DNA of 64,000 nt, from contig JAIQDT010005783.1 of the NCBI GenBank assembly GCA_021521415.1, positions 124,001-188,000 on the forward strand. Direction: 5' to 3'. Source of the stretch: Bidens hawaiensis. Lineage: Eukaryota; Streptophyta; Magnoliopsida; Asterales; Asteraceae. The position numbers were made by a program, and so were the translations under genes. The notes beneath the pieces were generated by a model. The model did not search any database and was not told the origin of the DNA. It worked only from the letters and a program-made list of their open reading frames with translations. Numbering within the stretch: position 1 is the stretch's first letter; each line of letters opens with the position of its first letter. Shown in pieces: positions 22,773-35,149 of this stretch.

Positions 22773-23427
22773 TCTATAAAAGTTTTAATTTTTGTTAATA
22801 TCTTGGTATGGGAAATCGTTTTAGCGCAAAGTATAACATTGTAAAGCTTGTTTCGCGGAGTTGAATGCTATCAAATTTTGAAGTAAAATATGAATTTAAA
22901 TGCAAACTTAATACAGGTAATGAATTCGAATTGAAAATCGACAATTCATGCATCACCATGACTTTCCGAATTCTCAATTTAAAATATCGAGTAAATGAAT
23001 ATTGGAGATTGACAATTCATGTATCACCATGACTTTTCAAATCTTCAATTTAAAACATAAAGTTAATGGGTATTGGAGATTGACAATTCATGTATCACCA
23101 TGACTTTTCAAATCTTCAATTTAAAACATAAAGTTAATGGGGATTGAAAATCAACTATTCATGTATCACCATGACTTTTCGGATTTTCAATGCTAAATCC
23201 CAACAACAAACGAATATGTAAGTAAAGAAATAAATTGAAATTTAACAATAAAAGTCGAAAGATCGCGGATAAAACACGAAGTCATGTGCTGCGTATGCGC
23301 AAGCATATTTTATAAATATCGAGTAATTAACAATTAGCGCGCAAACATGAGATATTTCTCATGCGCGAGAAGGGACTCTTAGGTATTCTAGGTCGTTACG
23401 TCTAACCACCTATCCTAAAGTCACGGA

Positions 23428-23439
23428 GCTCTGATACCA
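23428..23439 (-). other. Primer binding site of the Tekay element (initiator Met tRNA)
   Basis: On the minus strand, TGGTATCAGAGC lies three bases after the 5' LTR. This is the classic complement of the plant initiator methionine tRNA 3' end and fixes the element's orientation. Confidence 0.93.
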
Positions 23440-23442
23440 ATC

Positions 23443-25429
23443 TGTAACACCCCGACCGATGGCGGATTATACATCGGGGCGCCACGTATTGTTTCATTAC
23501 TCGTGACACTATTTGGGTGTCAATATTTAATAAATACATTTTCATTGCGCACGCGCGCGAACACAAATCGTAAAGTAACATAAATCATATCATAACTCAA
23601 AATATTCAAATAACATAATTTGTCTTGTTACATTTTTATCTAGGTCCAAAGAAAAAGAAAACATCCTACGTGTCCTTGAGATTCCCAAAAGCAGCTACAG
23701 CAAACCTGAACATGTGTTAAAATAAAACGTCAACACTTGCGTGTCGGTGAGAAATCAAGTTTAATAGATATAAATAGATAATAACAAACACTGCGCGCAA
23801 CATGTGCTTAACTGGGGTTTAACATAGGGTGTAATCAGATTGTGATCAAGCCTAAATAGATCATAGCTCATAGTTCAATCCGTGCTCCCAATCGAGCACA
23901 AAAACAAATAATCATACGTGCATGTGTAAACAAAACAAGAAAACCGTAAACGATAGGTCTCCCGTGTTCATCTAATGGATCCATGAAAACTTCGGAATAG
24001 GCCGAACAAAGCGGTTAATGATTCACACATACAAATAAACAGCCAAGTAAACGTCCATAACACATGGGGTTTTGCGCACATAAATTTCATAAACAAGTTT
24101 AAGACTCAAGTTGTACGAACACATGAACATCCCAAAACGTTAAAAATAAAAGGGGATTAAGTACGAGATTACTCACTTGTAAACGGCGCGTTGAAAGATA
24201 ATGCAAGAATCCAATTTTTAAACAAGCACAAGTTAACCTATAAATAAGAGATTATTGGTTTAACGATTGGTTTTTATGTCTTGAATATATGCAGTAAGTA
24301 TCGATTTTTGTTAGTTAAACAATTTAAAACAAAATATATATTTATATTTACCGAGATTCTGGGCAGAACAGAAGAGAAGACGGAGGCAAAGAGAGGAGTG
24401 GAGTTGCTGAGGAACTACGGCAGAGAGCAAAGGGAGAGAGATTTGGGGAGTGTTTAAGTGTAGTGTGTGTAGTGTTAATAAACAAGAAAATAGCTTTATT
24501 TATAGGAAAACCCAAGGGAACACAATCCCTTAAAAAGGGGAAAAGATCTTATCAAATCAAGCAAAAGATATTAAAAAGCACAAGAAAACAAAAGCAAAAG
24601 ATATCAAAAGATATGCCGGCAGCTGCAGGGGATGGGGAAAAGCTGACAGGTTACAGATCAAAGCATGGGAGGTGTCAGATAAAGCACTGTTCAAGACATG
24701 CAAAAGAAGATTTCAAAAGATTATGTCAGTCACTTTTTCTGTCAACCAATAGGATTGGTGCGCATGCTGCGCCGAAAGTGGCTTTTCGGACAGATGTCGG
24801 AACTGACCTACAGTGCTCATACAAAAGATAAGATATTTCAAAAGCATACCGGCTGACTAAAACTGAAGAAAAGACTTAAGGTCTAGCGCGAGAAGACTCG
24901 AGCGCGCGCGAGGGCGAAGGCAGACAGAGAACAATCCTTAGCGCGCCGCGGGAAGAACTACAATCCTTAGCGCGCCGCGGGAAGAACTACAATCCTTAGC
25001 GCGCCGCGGGAAGAACTACAATCCTTAGCGCGCCGCGGGAAGAACTATAATCCTTAGCGCGCCGCGGGAAGAACTACAATTCTTAGCGCGCCGCGGGAAG
25101 AACTACCATTCTTAGCGCGCTGCGGGAACAGTTCGCCTCGCGTATCGCAGGAACAGTTGGTCTTCCCGCAGGCTTCCTTGTAAGGAGTCTGGCGCGTGGA
25201 GCTGCGCAGACATCCTTAGGCGGGAAGAACCAAAGGACAAGCAAAGGGGTTAAGAGAAAAAGGGGTTTCAAGGCTTAAGGGTTAAGCAGAGGGGCGGGAC
25301 GGCGACAAGAGAGGAAAAGGGACGGGACAGCGACAAGAGAGGAAAAGGGAGGCGGGACAGCGACAAGAGAGGAAAAGGGGCGGGACGGCGGAGAGAAGGA
25401 AGAAATTATTATTATTAGTAAGTAATATA

Positions 25430-25464
<35 letters not shown>

Positions 25465-25576
25465 TTATTTATTTAAATGTTAAATTTACAAAGATTAATA
25501 ATCAAATTTTAAATCATAAAAAGAATCGGATTCGAAAACGGGTACCTGGGTCGGGTCGGATTGGGCAGTTGTCACA
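23443..25576 (-). repeat. 5' LTR of the Tekay element
   Basis: 2134 bp, partner of 15967-18103. Differences are scattered substitutions and length changes in the (AT)n run (about 25433-25460) and in the 28-bp array (about 24934-25120). Confidence 0.95.
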
Positions 25577-25763
25577 TTATACTCCCTTAAGCCCATGGAC
25601 TGAAGGCCCATATTTCCTTTTGGTCCATATCTAATCCCATCTAATTATCCTACTAAGTCTTCATATTTTGCTATTATTATTACCGTTCCACTAACTCGTT
25701 TGTTTCACCTGACAAAATAATATAATAAATATTACTTTAGAAATTTCGGGATGTTACATGTAC

Positions 25764-27283
25764 ACTCAAAAACCAAGAACCCTTTATTGCACTATAGATT
25801 TTGTGCATTTTTTGAGTATAACAGAACCAAACCTTTTTGTTATTCCTTTTTGACAAACTCACAAATATTTAGTAGGTTTGGCACTTCTTGTAATTTTTAT
25901 GGCCAAACAAGAAAACAAAATCCAATAGCTAATGGGATTTTCACTTGACACTTATTGTCTTATCAGTTGCCAATGTTGAACTATTTTCTAATCACCAAAT
26001 GAGAATTCAAAACCAATTTCTTTTGAAGACAAAAGTGAACCAATGAAGTGACAATGGCAACCCATGCTTGTTTTGTGTACCCCTCAAAAGGGTCCCTTAA
26101 AAAATTGTTTTCAATTTTGTTTGGTTGATTTTGGTCACTCCAAAGATCCTTGGCTAATTTTTGTCACTCACCTCTACCCCACACCCCTAAATTTTATATT
26201 TTTATATGATGTATGGCCTGTTTATAAATATTTGTAAAAATGATCATATAGATATTTAAATTTATTAATTTAATTTATATAAGGAACTTGGTATTTAAAA
26301 ATCCAAATTATTAAAAAAAAGGTAGTTATTATTTATTTATTAGACAAATTATTAACCATCGGTCAATATTAATTCCTACCAACAATATAACTAGCGACAA
26401 TCTTAGCTTTCAATTTTGTCACCCACAACAATCCCATTCTAGCGTGTCGTTAACTTCAATAATTTTTTTGACACGTGTGTTTGTAGAACAATGAAAACCC
26501 CGTAATGTGTAATTTATTATTGATCAACTATATATAAGAGTACAATTGAGATAAATACAAGGAAACCAAATCAAATACAATATCCTAACTATGGTAACAC
26601 TATATTACTAAAACTCTAATAATATATTCTATAATATTCTCTAATAGTGTGATGTGGATAAATACTGTACAAAATTAAAATATATAAGAAATAAGTTAAA
26701 TGTTAAATGATTATTAAATTCAGGGAATAAAACACAAGGAAGTCATGGGGAGCCGTTTTGAGCCGAAAGTCATATAAATTGATAATATTTTGAAAGCATA
26801 CTTACTTTTTCAAAACAACCTGTATTAACCTGAAATCATGTTATTTTAAAAACCCGCTCCGACCTGACTTAGTTGCCAGGCATAATATAAATTTATTCAT
26901 TTTCCCGCATGCTGCTGTACATGTTAGACTTCTTACCGATAAAACACAAACCAAAAATGTTAACATTAAGATCATCAAACAAATAATGTTGATATGGAAC
27001 TACAATTAACCATATCAAAAGACGACGAAAAAACTAACCAAAATGCGAAAAAGAAACGAAACACTAACACTAAGCTTATATATACATGGATCCCCTTTGA
27101 AGGTCCAGAAACTGAAGGCCTGCTACAATTAAAAGACGTACGTTTAGTCGTTTAGACACTTAGAAACCCCCACAACAATATGTATATGCACGCTTGTGCG
27201 CGCACACTTACTTTTGACTAGTTATATTATGAAAGAGAAATAATGAAGATCAACTGCTATTGTTTTTAAAGTTTCCACAACAC
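25764..27283. other. AT-rich intergenic DNA downstream of the KMS1-like gene
   Basis: About 1.5 kb with no coding signal on either strand and no array. It lies 3' of the minus-strand KMS1-like gene, so its right end should contain that gene's 3' UTR and polyadenylation signals, which I could not place. Confidence 0.5.
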
Positions 27284-30200
27284 TTAATTCGTATGATCGT
27301 TTGGTTTCCGCAGTTTCTTTTTCATAAGAGATATTTCTGTTTCCTGCTCATTCTTGAGGTAACTCTGCGCAGTTGAAGTTACAATCGTCGAAAAAAAATT
27401 CAACAGCATCAGCCATATGACCGAGTTCCAAACCGAAGCAAATGAAAATTTCCATGATTCCACCTGACAAGCATGAAAATTAAATAAAATACAACTTATT
27501 AAATAAAATACATGTTTTGTAATTTATGAATATTATACATATGTTTTGTAAGTTCTGAAATGTATTTAAATTTAATGAGTTCTTATCATACTAATAACGA
27601 TTATAATAAAATATGGAAATCAATTAACCAACAAAACAAATTATAACAAATCTAATAAAAAAAATAACATCTTTTTATTTGTGATACATGTTAAGTGAGT
27701 ATGTTTTGTAAACAAGCAAGTAACATCATAAACTAAAAAAACATGTTACCTTGATTTTTGATGACTGTGTAGGCGGGCCTGCCATATATTTATTTTTTAC
27801 CATATGCAATTTAGCTATGATTCCCGGTAGGACAGAAGCAACACCGGGAATGAAACTAAGTGTCCATATTAACTCACTTTCAATCCAGTTAAGAAGTTGA
27901 TTGTTGCATACTGAGATCACAAATACAGTCTGCAAAAACATGTTAAAAGTGGTTAGTCATAGCTTGGTCAAACTTGAGGTCAAAATGACTCGTATAAGGT
28001 TTAATATTAGAAAACCTGTATGTGAGCTTTGATGATCGCTTTCCCGATAACTGTTGCGAAAAAGAACTCCCAGAATGGAATCCCGAATTGGCCACACATT
28101 ATTCCAGCAAGGTCAAATAGAGGATTAGGTACCTACAGATTGGTTCATTTAATTAATGAAGTTCAAACTAAATGATATAACTTTTACATAAAGTAGTTAG
28201 TCAACAAAAGAAGCTAACAGAGGAACTAAATCAGGGTTTGGTTCCATAATCCTTAATTATCTCCGTCGATTTGAAATATAAGATTTTTCTTTCTTTTCTT
28301 TTTCCAATTTTCATAAAAGATATAGTTAAGTTATTCTAGCTCTAATAGTTTGTAATATAATACTTAATAAAATTCTAAATACACAGTTTTGTTCAGTTTT
28401 TTTGTCCGCATTTTGATACAAACGTTATCAAACATAAAGTATTCTTCGGTCTCGTAATATAAAAAGAATACTATGTTGAGTACAACTATGTGTTTCAAAG
28501 TTTATATCGAAATGTAGAAAAAAGCTGAATAAAGATGTGTATTTAGATTTATATTAAATATTGCTAATTATTAGAGAAAAACTAAGTTATATATTAAATA
28601 AATTTTCAAAAAAGGAAGAAAAAGACCATTAGTACAATGTTTTTTTTTCCTCTTTTATAAAATGTACCATAGTTACATTTTAAAGTTAGAGAGAAAATGA
28701 CTGAATTTGAAACTAACCGAAGCAAGCAGTAGAATCGTGAAGAAATTCAAATACTGCGCATGCGAAAGAAACCATCGCTTCAACTTATTCATATTTGAAG
28801 AAACACCATTATTATCTCCTGTAGAACTATTAAGTTCTTCAAGTTCATCCGCTTTACCACCAGAAAGACTTGCTGCACAATAACATATACATGTTTGTAA
28901 CACATACATATCCAACAATACACGATTATTTAACTTCTAACAAACCTGCTCTTGAAATAAAATATGGCGGGAGCTCGCCGATTGCAGTTCCCAAGCCCCA
29001 AAGAATAGACTCCATCTGAACTTGTGAGATAATGCTACTAAGCGAGACTTGAGGACCGTGTGGAGGTGAAAATAAAGGGGGGCCAAACTCTGTACAATTC
29101 TTGTTAAGCCACGTAGGACTTCGGTTTAATGATATTGTATCGTATGGTGCACTTTTGATATCAACTCGACCGCATTGCATTACTTTCATTGTGAAGAAAG
29201 CAATGTGTGGGCCGAGATACAGGACGAAGGTGTGCAGGCCCGACCCTGAGAATAAGTATATTATAAGAAATGTGGAATAACTTCGTTTTGAAATAATCGT
29301 AGTTTGTTAGAAAATGAATAAAGTGCAAAAAGGGAGATTAAGCTTGATATTTATGTATTTTTTTAAGGTGTTGTGGTGGTTAAGTAGCGATGCTTACCGA
29401 GACCGATAGAAGATGCAACGCCAAGAGCCATCCACCACAGTCCAAATCTTAGATATTCTACAAGCACTTCAACATGCTGCATATACAGATAAACCACATG
29501 CAACCATTCAAAATTAGCATAAAAATATAGGGATGTGAATTTCTGACATGAGGAAGAACTAACATGATTCTCATGGATTTAGTAAAGACGAGTTAGGGTC
29601 AGTTTTGGGTCAAACCCGTGAGACCATTTAGCTAAACGAGCTGTGTTCGTGTAACACGGTAGGTTTGCGGGTTGATCCTTTTAACCCCATTTATATTTAA
29701 TATTTTTGTTTTGAAAATGTGTCATAAATTAATTAAATTGGACGGGTATTTTATGCCAAAATTTAAAAACTTAAATTGACATCAGAATTTAATAACTAAA
29801 ATGTAATTCTTTTATATGCGTCTGTATATTTTGTTTTCAAAAATGTCATTTTACTGTACTAATATGCAAAGAGAGTAAAAATTAACAAAATGTAGGGTTA
29901 AACGACTCATGGTCGTGTCAATTTGCGAGTATTCGTGTCGTGTTCGAGTTCATATGTCTTACAAGATTTTCAGATTCGTGTCAGGTTGGGCCCACCAGCC
30001 GACGAACAAGACCCATTTACCTCCTCTACTAAAATGTTGACTAAACTGCTGCTAGAACGATATATATTAAATGTACAAACTTTTGTTGTCATCTTTACAC
30101 TTAAACGCGTACCATAATAGACTTTTGCATCTTATTGTGCAAACAAATGAACTTTTGTTTCACATATTGACCTCTGCATTTTAAGCATAGACAAAATCTA

Positions 30201-30526
30201 TATCTTTTCACTCTTGTAAGTGTAAAAAACTAATTCTTCAATAACAACTGTAAACTGTAATATTAAAATAAATGGGTCAACAACACAATATGAACTATGA
30301 AGTACCTTTGTATGAGGACTGTCATCAGTCACAAGCAATACTCCCACTGCCACGACCGCTATGACCGCCACTACCAAAAGCACAAGCAAGAAACCATGTG
30401 TGACAATATACACCGATGATCTATGTATGTGTTGAAGAATAGCCAAATTAAAAAACTTGAGTGTTTTTAACGGTTGTGATGTTAGTGTCAGTTTCTCCAA
30501 TTCCCGTTTATGCTTCTCACGCAACT
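27284..30526 (-). CDS. KMS1: KMS1/VMP1-like ER membrane protein, seven exons, first exon not found
   Basis: Exons (high to low): 30526-30306, 29476-29398, 29245-28946, 28872-28718, 28132-28016, 27929-27750, 27463-27284, all with GT-AG borders and matching phases, ending in TAA at 27284-27286. The joined protein of about 410 residues matches the plant KMS1/KMS2 (vacuole membrane protein 1 family) pattern: '[10 protein letters not shown]' at the start, hydrophobic segments in every later exon, '[15 protein letters not shown]', and a VTT/SNARE-associated core ('[11 protein letters not shown]' ... '[17 protein letters not shown]'). The family works at the ER and in early secretion and autophagy. 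A TAG acceptor at 30527-30529 suggests the true first exon lies upstream; alternatively translation starts at the Met at 30569. KMS1 versus KMS2 cannot be separated here. Confidence 0.9.
29560..30110. repeat. Degenerate repeat in the first resolved KMS1-like intron
   Basis: The intron between 30306 and 29476 carries two facing blocks, about 29600-29670 and 29900-29980, built on 'GTTCGTGT', 'GGGTCAAACCCGTGAG' and 'CGTGTCGTGTTCGAG' motifs. These resemble ends of old plant MITEs. No target duplication was found. Confidence 0.4.
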
Positions 30527-31334
30527 CTACAAAACATTGGCTATTGGTTAGCTCATGAAAATAGGCCATAAGTTGTTAAAGGAACAAATATCCATTTCAT
30601 AAAGCAGAGCTAATAAAACAAAAAACTCACAATAGTTAATCCATTTAGTAGACAACAATCAGCAAGTGAGATGTTTAATATTTTCAAACAGTTATATAAT
30701 CTTCTTCTTGATATGAAGTCTTTTTATGTTATTTATAGTTTGATGAATATAACTTGGAGGCATTTAATTCAATGCTACATAAAACAACTATTTGCAATTC
30801 TATTTACTTACAAAACAGTTATATAATCTTCTTTTTTGATGTATATTAACTCCCTACATCTTAAATTTGAAGGAATATAATAACTTGGAGGCATTTAATG
30901 TAATGCTACATAAAACAAATGTTATATTGTTTTATAGAGAATAATTGATAATGAGGTATATATCCAAATATCAACATAATATTCCAATATATAAATTAAT
31001 GATACGGTTGTTGTGTATAACTGTATTCACAACAACCGTAATCCTCAATATCATGGATGATAACGACGATTGAAATGAAAACGAAGATGAGAAAAATTGT
31101 TGCCTGAAATAGACATAATGGCTGATCGTCTCTGGTTACATGCTAATGACATATATTAGAAGCAATCGGCATATTGTTTGATCAAATTCAAATGCATTAA
31201 TCTTCCTGTAAATGTTGAACTTATGATCGATTGTATGAGGAAATGGAAGATGAATTTATAACCACTGCTTTTACGCTCTCCCTTCGCTTTTCTTGTTGCT
31301 ATCATTTTTCTTTCTTTCTAACCATATTAATTCG

Positions 31335-31335
31335 C

Positions 31336-31376
<41 letters not shown>

Positions 31377-31384
31377 TCTTACAA

Positions 31385-31428
<44 letters not shown>

Positions 31429-31430
31429 CA
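31335..31430. repeat. Compound microsatellite (CT)n-(TA)n and (ATT)n
   Basis: A CT run passes into a TA run (31337-31373), then after a short spacer an ATT/TTA run of about 14 units (31387-31428). Translated frames here are low-complexity (poly-Tyr) and not genes. Confidence 0.9.
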
Positions 31431-32070
31431 TTAATATTTTAGTTTCTAGAAATGGTGGGTATCTAACTTTATGCTGACGATGGCGTTGATATCATAATTC
31501 ATAACAGTAATACGTTAGGTGGTCATGTTATCACGCTACTTATCTTATCATTTTTATCAAACTTTATTATTATTATTATTATTATTCGAATATACTTTTA
31601 TTCTCAATATGTCACTTACTATACTATATTCTGTTCACTTGATAGATAGACATTTGTTTTAGTTTTAGTATGAGTACGTACAAATACTTTGATGTAGAAC
31701 ACAAGATAACGTATGTGACGTGAGAGGAAGAAAATATAACCATAGAACAAAACCAATTCGGTCAGAACTAAACCCAAAAAACAAATTTGTAAAAACCCAC
31801 AACAGTATTGACACTGGTACAATACATGACCAAAGTGACACGAACAATGTCTGTATTGGCTGGGTTGGTTACAATACCACCACTAATATCCGAAAAATAA
31901 AGCAGCAAACACCCAGAATAGTAATGACGTTTGCATAACTTACAATACAAAAAAAAAATATTTAAAACATTTATTCGGTCAGTAAGACCCGCGCGTTTCG
32001 GCAAAAAGTCAACGCGAATTCAACAATATCGGTTAGATTTGTTACACACCGAATGTAAATATAAAAAAAT

Positions 32071-32420
32071 AAATTTGTGAACACCCAAATACAAAAGTAA
32101 ATTAGCATGATAAAAAAAAAACAAAACCCACGAGTTGAGGCGACGAATCAATACAAATTCGCAAGTATCAGTTAGGTTCGTCAAGTTACCGAAGTATACA
32201 AAAATCGTCACCACTCAAATACAAAAAATTAACATATCAGAAAAAAAAATTTGTGAACACCCAAATACAAAAGTAAATTAGCATGATAAAAAAAACAAAA
32301 CCCACGAGTTGAGGCGACGAATCAATACAAATTCGCAAGTATTAGTTAGGTTCGTCAAGTTACCGAAGTATACAAAAATCGTCACCACTCAAATACAAAA
32401 AATTAACATATCAGAAAAAC
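32071..32420. repeat. Tandem duplication, two copies of about 176 bp
   Basis: 32071-32246 and 32247-32420 are nearly identical ('AAATTTGTGAACACCCAAAT' to 'AACATATCAGAAAAA'), differing in A-run length and a base or two. No coding content. Confidence 0.9.
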
Positions 32421-32993
32421 CTCAAAAATAACATATTTAAATAAAATAAGAAAAGAAATATGATTTGATTACACAAAACTCTATCTAAGGTTCTTAACCA
32501 TCATAAAATTTTAAAATTATATACTCATGTTATTCACAGTATATATAATATCAGATTTTGAAATAGCTAACAGGTTTGGGATTTTCTATTTAATCACATA
32601 TCCAATTTCATGTCTTGTCTGTGTAATGTTGAAAAATTGTTTTCAACAACTGGAACAGTGGGAGCTGTTTGTACCCAGGAATCAAAGCCAATGCTGAAAC
32701 CTGTTTGGAACCGACCTGGCCCGTAGGGTTGAAACCCTGTACGTTGAAACCGATTTGAACTCGGTCAAACCAGAACCGAACAGTTTAAACCCAATCCTTT
32801 ACCCCACAAAAACTGGTTCCAACCTGACCTCTAGTTGATGGTAATAACTTAAAACATTATATATTGTGAATTTCATAGTAAAAAGTACAAAAAAAAACAG
32901 GTAATATTCATACCTGCAAGAACAATTTAAAATCGAATAAAAAGGCTAAAAGGCGTCAAAAACCATTACAAGATGCCATGATGCAGGCATCAT

Positions 32994-35013
32994 CTATGAT
33001 TGAGTGGCCAGCTGTTTCAATTTGGCTTGCAACACCAGTCCAGCTTCATCTGCTATGCTTTTCTTCTTGCTTGTCACCTGCGTAAATAATAATCACATTA
33101 TTCCGGTTACCAATTCAAAGCTAGTTCACAAAATCAATTAAAATTTAGAATTATTAACACGCACACGCCCAACTTTTAGAAGAAACAGGTGAAGAGATTC
33201 TAATTTATTCTAGTCCAGCATAGTATAGAATCAATTTTAATCAAATATAGAATGTATAACTTGTAGTAAAAGGTTGATATGTAAAAACAAACGAAGAGAT
33301 GAAGAAATTATGAATGGTTAGCATAGCATGATAAAAGGTAAATACGCAAAAGAAATGAGAAATGATGACTTGGTAAAATACTTATTCACCAATATAAAAT
33401 CTATAACATTAAAAAGACTGATCTTGTGTTAAGTTGCATCAAGTTTATCAATGAATTTGCATAACACATATAGATATTCGATAGCACTTTGAAAGCAGTC
33501 CTTAAACAACAGCAAGCTACAATAACTCACGATTCATCGAAAGAAAACATACCTCTAAAAGTTGGTCATAGTTTGATTTCAGCAAGTTGATTTTACGTTC
33601 ACAATAGTCCTTCCCTTCTTCCATTGTTTTCTGTAGACACACATACATAGATATTAAGATTTAAGAGAAGAGATGTTGCATTTTCCATTGATGTGAAAAT
33701 CCCATATCAATTTTTATTCTGTCACAAAACATTACGTCTCAAAAATCCCGTCCACTTAGGCAAAGGATTTAGCAGCTGATCTGGCATATAACCAATGATA
33801 ATCTTGTATATATTCATCTTCAAATTCAAATGCTTATTTGGTCATGATGTCATGTATTTCAGATTATCAGTTTCCGTTCTAATGTGTTTAAAACGGTAGC
33901 CGCTTTCTTCTTGCTTTGCTTTGTAAAAACAAATCCTAGCAATAAAATGAATGGTTTATTGTGCATTTTGCTTCTTTTTTTTTTGGAAAGACAGTATTTA
34001 TAACAAAAAAAAAGTCCTAGCAAGTAGCCAGAACAGAAAACAGAACATTACAAATACAATAGAGGGTTCTTAAGCCACTCAATTCTAAAACTATTATATT
34101 TACGATTCCTACTACTATACCACAAGAACGAAAAAATGTATTTGCTTTTTAATTACATTTCAGCGTAATGTTCATTTGATTTGTTAACACCTCATCATTT
34201 CACAGTTATTGAAACCAATTAGCCTTAACATCCTAACTCACACTACAATTGACCATCTTTCCAAACAAAATATCAAAATTCACATTATCAATGACCTCGT
34301 AAGGCAAGGCAGTGCATTTACACTCTCTCTAACTTTCAGAATAAAGATAACAAAACACATTATAAAAGTGTCTAAAAAAATTATTAAAATTTGTCTATAC
34401 GGCCCGTATATGGCTATACGAGGCACCAGAAACAATGACCGAGAATGTCCGACACAAACTGACACAACTCAGGTGCTATACGACCCATATGGCCCTATAC
34501 AAGCTGTATAAGCAAAAAGTGGTGTGTAAGAATGGTGTATGAGGATACTAAGCCTTATTAATCCCTACAAGAAAATAGAATGTATTTCGATATTCATATA
34601 CGCAATATGCAAACCCTAAATCAATTAAAAAAACACTTAATTACCTCAATGAAATAACCAGTACCAACATCCACAAGTACTTTCTCAGCATCATCTAGGG
34701 TTCCAGGTACATATAGTGAAGCCGTCAACGGCACCAGCATTTTCTTCCCTGTTTTAAAATCAAAAGTCAAATTAATAACTGAATTGAATTGAATGATACG
34801 ATATTATTATTAATAATAAAGACCTGTAGGTCGGAGAGAGAGATCTTGGAGAGCTGCAGAAGCGAGATCGAGACGAGTATTGGCTGTACGGATGTTATTA
34901 AGGCTGTCTTGAAGGAGATTAACCTCTTGATCGCTTTGTTCTTTGATTGTTTTCAGCTGTTCGACACTCATCTTCTCCAGTTCTGCTATCATCATCCCCC
35001 TTGTTGTCGCCAT
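32994..35013 (-). CDS. PFD5: Prefoldin subunit 5, complete, four exons
   Basis: Exons (high to low): 35013-34824, 34748-34645, 33630-33553, 33077-32994; total 456 bp, 151 residues, all GT-AG with matching phases. The protein matches prefoldin subunit 5, an alpha-type subunit of the cytosolic hexameric co-chaperone that hands unfolded actin and tubulin to the CCT chaperonin. The N-terminal helix ('MSVEQLKTIKEQSDQEVN') and the C-terminal helix (last 50 residues) form the coiled coil; between them is the beta region ('LVPLTASLYVPGTL', 'DVGTGYFIE'). The Met at 35013 is preferred over the in-frame upstream Met at 35076 because family members are about 150 residues. No defects seen. It is on the same strand as the KMS1-like gene, upstream of it. 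Confidence 0.95.
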
Positions 35014-35149
35014 TGTTACGTTGCTTGCTTGCTTCTCTAAACCCTCACATACAAACCCTCCACTTCTTAACACCAAAGACTTATTTTACCGGATGTCGTG
35101 GGTCAGAGTCTCGTTTAATCGATGGAACATTAATCCGACGGTTTTCTAA

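Larger units (their letters stand above)
15967..25576 (-). mobile_element. Complete Tekay-type chromovirus (Ty3/gypsy)
   Basis: Two LTRs (15967-18103 and 23443-25576; 2137 and 2134 bp) start and end with TGT...ACA. Perfect TTATA duplications lie at 15962-15966 and 25577-25581. On the minus strand the order is 5' LTR (right), PBS (23428-23439), gag-protease, RT, RNase H, integrase, chromodomain, polypurine tract (18104-18118), 3' LTR (left). The LTRs look about 1% different by eye, suggesting a fairly recent insertion. Structure is complete except for one in-frame stop between protease and RT. It sits inside an older solo LTR. Confidence 0.96.
13772..25758. mobile_element. Solo LTR of a gypsy-type element, split by the Tekay insertion
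   Basis: Begins TGTAAGGCCCCGAACC at 13772 and ends CGGGATGTTACA at 25758, with perfect 5-bp duplications TGTAC at 13767-13771 and 25759-25763. Removing the Tekay element and one TTATA copy leaves about 2.37 kb (13772-15966 plus 25582-25758), a normal LTR size, with no internal region. This is the signature of LTR-LTR recombination leaving one LTR. The left part holds two tandem arrays, described separately. Confidence 0.85.
30570..32993. other. Region between the two host genes
   Basis: Should hold the promoter and unresolved first exon of the KMS1-like gene and the 3' UTR of the prefoldin gene. It contains microsatellites near 31335-31430 and 31565-31586, a 176-bp duplication (32071-32420), and a degraded AACCGG-type stretch near 32690-32830 that resembles the hAT MITEs but lacks recognisable ends. 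Confidence 0.5.

Noticed and set aside
31231..31434. A small ORF ending in poly-tyrosine
   Set aside because: It is translated microsatellite (ATT)n.
34209..34511. A 100-codon ORF on the plus strand
   Set aside because: It lies in the second intron of the prefoldin 5 gene on the opposite strand and resembles no known family.
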